From: Dermatemys mawii
Taxonomy: Eukaryota > Chordata > Testudines > Dermatemydidae
Reading direction: 5' to 3'
NCBI GenBank assembly: GCA_007922305.1
Contig: ML677335.1
Span: 38,446,642-38,510,641 of the forward strand
Length of the DNA: 64,000 nt
The notes beneath the pieces are model-generated. The model was not told the DNA's origin. It was given only the letters and a program-made list of their open reading frames with translations, and ran no database searches. Below, piece by piece: positions 57,820 through 64,000 of this stretch. Positions within the stretch are counted from its first letter, which is position 1; each line of letters starts with the position of its first letter. The position numbers and the translations under genes were made by a program.

Positions 57820-58998
57820 AAGAATTTAAACTACAGCTAGAGTGTGCCAGAAGAAACACACTTGTAAAGTTTCATGGGGTGTTCAGTAAACAAGTGATCA
57901 GGACTAACCTGTATCACCGCCCGTGCACTATCTTGGTATTGATTCTGAAGGAAGAGTGTCCTACTGAAATGCCTTAACTACTGCCTGCAGTACTTGGTTT
58001 TCATTGATAGGCTACTGCTGAGATACTGACCATCAAGATACGACCAGAGAGAATAATTCAGAGAGAATCATTTAATCAAAACATTTTGCCTATTTTTCTG
58101 TTCACAAAGTTTCTGTGAACGATCTATGATTTTCTCAAAATGGTCATTATTCCATAATGTTCACTGAATGACTGAAACTCTTCATCTGTAGATTGATCAT
58201 GAGATGTTTGTTGTGAATAGTTGATAGTTCACGTTTTGGGTGTGTTAGTTTTGACTGGAAACATGAGTCACATAGTATTAGTTCTGTTCCCTGATTACAT
58301 GAGAAAGTGAATGAGTAACCTATCTTAAAGGACAGCTTCTAAAGTTTGCAGAGGGGCAAAATAAAAGTGTAATTAAAAAGGTGTGTGGTGAAGTAACATA
58401 TCTTGTGATTATAAATGACAATGGGGTTAAATTTATGATTGTATCAGACTTGAATATATGGAAACATACTCAGTAAGAGATAACTGAGGAAACGGTTTTG
58501 TCTTTCCATGGATTTGCTTTAATCACTGGACAATACAAAAGCTCTGTACTAAAAATTCACAAAGCACGCATTTGGAATTCCTTTTATCTGTCTTTCTGGA
58601 GTACATTATGAGGCACGGATCACCATATTATCTAAAGGAACTAACAAAATAGGTAACTTTTATTACACACAGAAAGATTTCAGAGTGCAGAATCAAAACA
58701 GACAACTAACCAGCTACAGAAACTAACTCACTCTTTCTTCTCAGAAGCTGCTCTCAGGACAACTCTAAAGAATTGTCCAGGGCAGAGATCAGAAGCAGTT
58801 AACAATTTTCACCTTTGCTGGGGCCCATACTTTTTAAACCAATAGGAACACCCTAATATACATGGTCTGCAGCTTTGCCCGGCTTCATACTTGGTGAAGT
58901 CATTCACTCTCTAGTTACTGGACTAAACTCTAGTTCCAATTCTGAAACCAGACATCTGTCAGTTTGAATGCCATGTATGTTTTTCCTATTTGTAGAAA
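57820..58998. other. Unique AT-rich DNA, no gene seen
   Basis: No repeat or exon signal recognised. Confidence 0.5.
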
Positions 58999-59002
58999 TC
59001 AA

Positions 59003-59132
59003 GGCTCCGATTCAGCAAAACACTTAAGCATATACTTAAGACCCATTCATTTTAATGGCACTTAAGCATGAGATTGGGTCAATAGGAATGGACTTAAGCA
59101 TGTGCTTAAGTGCTCTTCTGAGTGGTGGCCTC
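59003..59132. mobile_element. Foldback MITE (130 bp), best copy of its family
   Basis: Left arm 'cgattcagcaaaacacttaa' plus 'gcatatacttaagaccca' pairs with right arm 'gacttaagcatgtgcttaag' plus 'tgctcttctgagtgg'. The hairpin covers almost the whole element around 'cattttaatgg'. Non-coding. Confidence 0.75.
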
Positions 59133-59192
59133 TAATCTGTTTGCCTATTTCTTCTCAGTTACACACACATAACCTCATGCTGTACAGTGTTA

Positions 59193-59233
59193 CTCTTGAC
59201 TTACACTGGTGTCAGTGAAATCAAGAATGAGGC
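59193..59233. mobile_element. Foldback MITE arm fragment
   Basis: 'cttgacttacactggtgtca' and 'gtgaaatcaagaatgagg' match arms of the 61241-61330 family. Confidence 0.4.
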
Positions 59234-59239
59234 TCTGTA

Positions 59240-61235
59240 AATGTAGGCAATACGGGAGGGCCTCTACAATCCTTTACTAAAAAACTGCTAGATATGCTTA
59301 GGATTATAAAGAATTATTTTTCCACTAACCCTGGAATCTGTGTAAAAATGAGTTATTTCAAGTATTTCTTTTAGTACTACATGTAGAACCATATATTGCT
59401 CTCCATGACCATTTACAAGTCTCATTTACATCAATGGGAGATTCCACCTTGGCACAAGGACAGGGCATCTATGTGTCTCATCTGTTTCCTGGAATAATTT
59501 CATGATAGATAATGGGGAGGAGGAAGGGATTGCAGATCCTCAGCTGGTGTAAACTATCAGCTAGCAATCTGTTCCTAGAAGTATTCTCCTTTTGTGCATT
59601 ATTGTTACAGGAGCACATCTGTAAGTAATTACCCCCATTATAGAAGTGTCAGTTGCAGTTCTCCGTCTCAGGTTAAACTGAGTTTTGCCTTTAAGCAGAG
59701 ATTCAACTGTTTTGTTATGTATGACGAATACCATGTATCCTTGTCAAAGTTACGCTCACTCCTTGAATGAAGAAGGAATTTTCTGAGAATTTACAAGTAA
59801 ATTGGTTAATACTGTCTGTTCATATCCAAATAACTTGCATTTGAAGAGTCTGTTCAGACCTGTATGCAGTTTAAAGTTTGAAGAATTCCATCTAAGCTCA
59901 GTCCCAAAGTCCTAGAGCGCCCTGAGCAATTAACATTTTCTGGAGTGATAGCAATTCCAAAATTATAGTATCATTCTCCCTATATATTGGATATTGGAAT
60001 AATTTTTCCATGCAGAAGTGCTGCCACATTGAAGAGCTCTTTCCCCACAGCTTCATTCTGCACTCCTTTTTGTGCATCTCTCTCATCAGTGTTTGGATTT
60101 AATCACCAGAATTAGACAGGGATGACTTTCAATTGGTCTGACCCCCCATTAAGAGAGATAGCAGGGCTCTTTCTTGAACTACCACAGCTCAGCATTTGCC
60201 TAATTCTAGCACCATTTTTTATACTTTCTCTCCTGCTTGCTCTGCTGTTTTTCTTAATCTTATTCTGTCATTTTTCCTCTTGCTCTTTTCTGCCATTTTT
60301 TTCTCTTCACAATTTGCATCACTTTAATTTCCTCTCCCTGTCCCTCTATTTCCTCCTGAATCCTATATCTAGCCTTTAAATCTCTCTCTTCCTTTTTCTT
60401 TCTTCCATTTTTCTTTTCTCTTCAAAGTTTCCTCTTTGATGCAGACCTTCCTGTTCTCCCCGTCCCTCATCAGCATGTAAAAAGAGAAACGCCAGAAAAT
60501 TTCCTCTATGTATAGACCAACTTGTTCTTTAACAGACCAGTTTTTGTTGCAACTAGAATGTGCTCCCACTGACTGATACTACTTGAGTCGACTCAAGTCA
60601 TAAAAAGTGGCTTATATGTTTTACCAGGCCAGTGGTTTTCACTGTTTATTCTCAAAAGATGTGAGCCTGCATCAAAATTTCCAATACATGGGAGAAATCA
60701 CAGCTACCCCCTCAAAAGCAATGCCTAGTGATACTCCAAACAACCTCATGGCCGTGTCATTCCCAGAAGGTGGAACCTTATAGTACTGATATCACTGCTG
60801 AAGACAAGTAACATTTGAAATCCTAGACCCCATATTTTGTGTGTGCTGTACACAAGGAGCTTTTACCTCATAGAGTCCCCTGGCTCTTTATCAACTATCC
60901 CTATATAGATCCCTCAGGAGTGGAGGAAAGCAACCAATTATTGCACAAAAATGGTAGGTGGAGCAATTTTAGTTAAGGTCATGGGGTCAAATTCTTACCA
61001 AAATGATACAGCATCTTTAAGATACTGTATCTACAGAGACTCGAATTTTTGAAGTCTCAGCAGAAACAACCAGTACAGCCTGTGGTACTCTGGATGTCTG
61101 CCTCAGAAAAGACTAATTTGGTAGTGCAGGGATTTGAATTTAACATGCCAGCGAGGAAAAGTGTTTGACACCTGCTGCCACTGAGCTGCCCTTCCATTAA
61201 TATGGAGTCTGCTGGTACCTTTATAGAGAGAGAAT
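59240..61235. other. Mostly unique DNA with a long pyrimidine-rich tract
   Basis: 60215-60465 is strongly C/T-rich on the plus strand ('ctctctcttcctttttcttt'), interrupted by few purines. No gene is seen. Confidence 0.55.
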
Positions 61236-61240
61236 TACAA

Positions 61241-61330
61241 GGGCCTGATTCTGAACTCATAGCAGTGTAAATCAGTTGCCACTACACTGAAGTCGTAGAA
61301 GTGAAACTGGTGCGAGTGAGATCAAGCTCA
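61241..61330. mobile_element. Foldback MITE, 'gggcctgattct' family
   Basis: Left 'gggcctgattctgaactcat' and 'agtgtaaatcag' face right 'gtgaaactggtgcgagtgag' around 'cactgaagtcgtag'. The right edge is decayed. Confidence 0.6.
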
Positions 61331-61335
61331 GACAC

Positions 61336-61412
61336 TAAGGATGAAATCCTGGATCTAATGAAGTCAATGACACTGGTCCAATTGTCTTCAACAGGGCCAG
61401 GATTTCACCCTA
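61336..61412. mobile_element. Foldback MITE, 'gggtgaaatcctgg' family (77 bp)
   Basis: Left TAAGGATGAAATCCTGG and right, reverse-complemented, TAGGGTGAAATCCTGG are inverted copies around 'aatgaagtcaatgacactgg'. TA at both edges suggests a TA target. Confidence 0.7.
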
Positions 61413-61808
61413 AATGATTTAGACAGTCCATTATTATCCACACTCCTCCCCCAAGCTTGTGCAGTTCCCAGCCTTCATGGAGCTATGAGGCATGACCTGA
61501 GTCATAATGTAAGAATCGCATAGTCATTCACCTTTAGTATTTATATTTGTGATCAGCAATTGGTAGATAAACATGCAATCATTTTATAAAATATAAATTA
61601 CATCCTTATTTGAGTGACCTGACTGATCCTCAGCTAACCAGGGGACCTGACTGGCTTCTGGAATAATCTAGAGCTGTGTAGGTTACTACTTCTCTAGCTT
61701 CTCTTTGGGATACCACCAAGACAACAAGTGTGAAAACTCTGAAGTGATGCTAAACTGTTACAACTGTTCAGCAAGATCTAAATGATTTACAAAGCATTCT
61801 ACAGCTTT

Positions 61809-61895
61809 GGGCCAGATTCTCGGCTGAAATAAACTGGTTGGAGCACCGCTTGACTTCAGTGAAGCTATACCAATTTACAGCAGCTAAGGATCTGC
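61809..61895. mobile_element. Foldback MITE, 'ggccagattctcagctg' family (87 bp)
   Basis: Left 'gggccagattctcggctgaa' and right 'ttacagcagctaaggatctg' are inverted copies around 'tgacttcagtgaagct'. This is the best copy of the family also seen at 498, 10281 and 32262. Confidence 0.7.
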
Positions 61896-61899
61896 TTTT

Positions 61900-62700
61900 C
61901 GTTTTTTGAAAGGTAGAAGTATTTTATGTTTAATAATTGTATAATGTAAAAATAAATGAAAATCAAGCATTTTAGATGTATATCTTAGATCTCTTGGGAA
62001 TGCATTGCTTGGGAATGACGTGAATTTGAGTATCCCTTTTTGTATAGAAAATGACACAAAGCGAGAAGATGCACTCAAATATATGAACAAATTGAACCAT
62101 GTAACATCCACACCACAGTGCTCCTAAATACAGTTTGCAGTGGCCTGGCATATGAAAGAAACATGATACCTTCAGAATACCCTGGGACAATCCTCAGCGG
62201 GTGAAAATCAGCATCACTCCTGTGTTTTTCTTTGCATTAAAGCAACAAGAGTTTATAGGTAATAATTCAATTATTTGATTTAATCACTGAGCAGCAGGAG
62301 CAGCCAGAACTTGCTATAATTCACATGCTCCCACTGTCTAAGTGCCCCTGCAGTTCAGAGTCCTGATGGCCAAAGTGGAAGATGTCCATTGCTTTCTACA
62401 GCTGCACCCATGGCCAGACACAAAAGGAAGTTGTGTCACACAGCTCTGCTAAAGTTAGTAGAGCTGTGACCATTCACATCAGTATAGGCTCTTTGGCTTT
62501 CCATAAAATATCAGAGAAATCAAACTGAGTGCCTTTCCTTCCTTTGCCCACTGCTTGCTCTACCTTCTTCGGGGATCTATTCCTCTTCAATAGGATACGG
62601 GTGACGGGGGGTGGGAGGGGAGCATCTGCATGGAGATCATTGCAGGATCAGGGCCTAAGATATGCCTTGGGCTATGTGTCTCTAGCAGGGTGATTTTCTG
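61900..62700. other. Unique DNA, no gene seen
   Basis: No repeat or exon signal recognised. Confidence 0.5.
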
Positions 62701-62706
62701 AAAGGA

Positions 62707-63025
62707 AGAACATAAGAATGGCCGTACTGGGTCAGACCAAAGGTCCATCCAGCCCAGTATCCTGTCTACCAACAGTGGCCAATGCCAGGTGTCCTGGCCT
62801 GAGTGAACCTACCAGGTAATGATCAAGTGATTTCTCTCCTGCCCATCCTGTCTAATAGCTATTAATGGACTTGACTTAACTGGATAAATTCATGGAGGTT
62901 CTTTTTTAAATCCTGTTATAGTCCTAGCCTTCACAACCTCCTCAGGCAAGGAGTTCCACAGATTGACTGTGCACTGTGTGAAGAAGAACTTCCTTTTATT
63001 TGTTTTAAACCTCTATCATGGGCTT
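62707..63025 (-). mobile_element. CR1-type LINE 3' end, minus strand
   Basis: 'aacataagaatggccgtact', 'gggtcagaccaaaggtccat', 'ggagttccacagattgactg' and 'gtgtgaagaagaacttcct' follow the same order as 27738-28632. Severely 5'-truncated; the 'gaacataagaa' edge is its tail. Confidence 0.85.
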
Positions 63026-63029
63026 TAAG

Positions 63030-63745
63030 TATATTGGTCAAACTGTCTTTTAAACTTAAATTATCAATCATCATAATAAATGCAGCATTTTTATGAGGAA
63101 GAGAATTTGCTCCATGCACCTTAAAAAAATTAAATCATGTTTATACTTTTAAAAAACACCATTTGATTTTCTGTTTCAGTTTAATTTGCATGTTACAAAT
63201 GCCAGTTGATTAGCAGCAGAGACAACAATTGCCCACCTAATTTTGTATTTTAGCTGCAGGATACATTCAAACAACAGCTCTGCAAGTTATTATCTGAAAT
63301 CACCTACAAAAAGCAAACAGATTCCTACCATCATCAGGGAGACGGAGTGGGGTGGGGTGGGAGAAGGTGGATTTGTTGGGTTCCCCTCACCTCTCCCCAA
63401 CAGATTCCTACTACCAGAGAGAGATGGCGAACATAGTCCAATTGGCAACAGAGTCAGCATACCAATATGTAACAAAGATTAATGTAAGTCAGTTTGATAC
63501 TGTCAATTCACATTTTTTAAAAGCCATGATGAGAGCTAAGGTATAAAATCACTTGCTGTTCACTCACCCAAAAAACACAACTAGAAACGCTTGCAACATC
63601 TGGCAAAGCCTTTACTATATGGCTGCTCTTATCCATGGGGACAGAGTAGCAAAGGTATTCGCTTCTGAACATTTTAGTGAAGAGACAAGATCTCACCCAT
63701 GCCTCCTGCAAAGTCCATGGTGTGCATGTTCTAGGAGTTTTCTAA
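63030..63745. other. Unique DNA, no gene seen
   Basis: A short G-rich run 'ggggtggggtggga' lies at about 63348-63361. No gene is seen. Confidence 0.5.
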
Positions 63746-63751
63746 TGAGAC

Positions 63752-64000
63752 AATATGGCTCAGCAAGTAGAACACCAGCCTCTGGGACACATGAATATGG
63801 TTAAAAGGGCTCGGGTTCCATTCCTAAATCAGGGACTGCATTGCTGGGTGGGCTATTTTATAAATGGCAACTACTCCTTTGATAGGAGGGATATTAAACC
63901 ACTCTTTTACATATCTCATGCTGCTTTCCAGGAGGAAGTTAATGAGCTCATGGTATATTTCCATAGAGATTCATGGTTATATGTGAAATTTACACGTTCC
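63752..64000 (+). mobile_element. tRNA-derived SINE reaching the window edge
   Basis: A-box-like TGGCTCAGCAAGTAG (63756-63770) and B-box-like GGGTTCCATTCC (63813-63824) are followed by 'gggatattaaaccactc' and 'ccatagagattcatgg'. It probably continues past 64000. Spacing between boxes is long for a tRNA gene, so a SINE is preferred. Confidence 0.5.

Noticed and set aside
58998..62000. Clustered palindromes considered as a regulatory or CRISPR-like array
   Set aside because: Units differ in sequence and spacing, each is a separate foldback MITE family, and the genome is vertebrate.
63756..63824. Possible tRNA gene
   Set aside because: Box spacing is too long and no acceptor stem is seen; a SINE is more likely.

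Overview
The window is a gene-poor stretch of reptile nuclear DNA, almost certainly from a turtle. It is AT-rich and has no long open reading frame. It carries many fragments of transposable-element families that I know from turtle genomes: CR1 LINEs, a Penelope-like element (PLE) whose end is a recurrent turtle repeat, GC-rich hAT miniature elements, Tigger-like DNA transposons, short foldback elements built around a 'CATTGACTTCAATGG'-type centre, MIR-like CORE-SINEs and LTR pieces. The organism call rests on recognising these families by eye. No search was run. There are no bacterial genes, no operons, no CRISPR array and no rRNA.

Layout. 1-6.1 kb is mostly unique, with decayed MIR-like pieces and one foldback element. 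6.2-8.1 kb has a tRNA-type SINE, a 672-bp GC-rich hAT element and a CORE-SINE tail. 9.4-9.7 kb and 12.9-13.3 kb hold LTR-like pieces. 11.5-12.5 kb is a PLE end joined to a Tigger-like transposon; the same composite recurs inverted at 17.5-17.9 kb. 14.5-15.45 kb is a cluster of hAT elements, one nested in another. 19.4-27.7 kb is largely unique, with MITEs at 19.4, 21.4 and 25.4 kb, a possible promoter plus first exon at 23.2 kb (+) and a possible small secreted-protein ORF at 26.3-26.6 kb (-).

27.7-29.9 kb carries CR1 on the minus strand. 33.2-34.2 kb is bounded by a 57-bp inverted repeat of unknown origin. 41.8-42.3 kb is a CR1 inserted in an older CORE-SINE. 45.6-46.25 kb is a young PLE insertion with inverted ends and a 13-bp target duplication, broken by a 400-N gap. 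49.2-51.8 kb is a dense nest of DNA transposon, PLE and CR1, with a MITE inside the CR1. 55.7-56.1 kb is a clean solo LTR with a 5-bp target duplication. 56.8-57.8 kb is a CR1 split by a hAT element. 58-64 kb is mostly unique with foldback elements, a CR1 remnant and a SINE at the window edge.

The window therefore looks like intergenic or long-intron DNA whose history is readable through nested insertions. I did not find a convincing new biological system. The observations most worth checking are the PLE inverted-end insertion around the gap, the hammerhead-ribozyme-like core in the PLE end, the composite repeat seen twice, and the candidate first exon at 23.22 kb.
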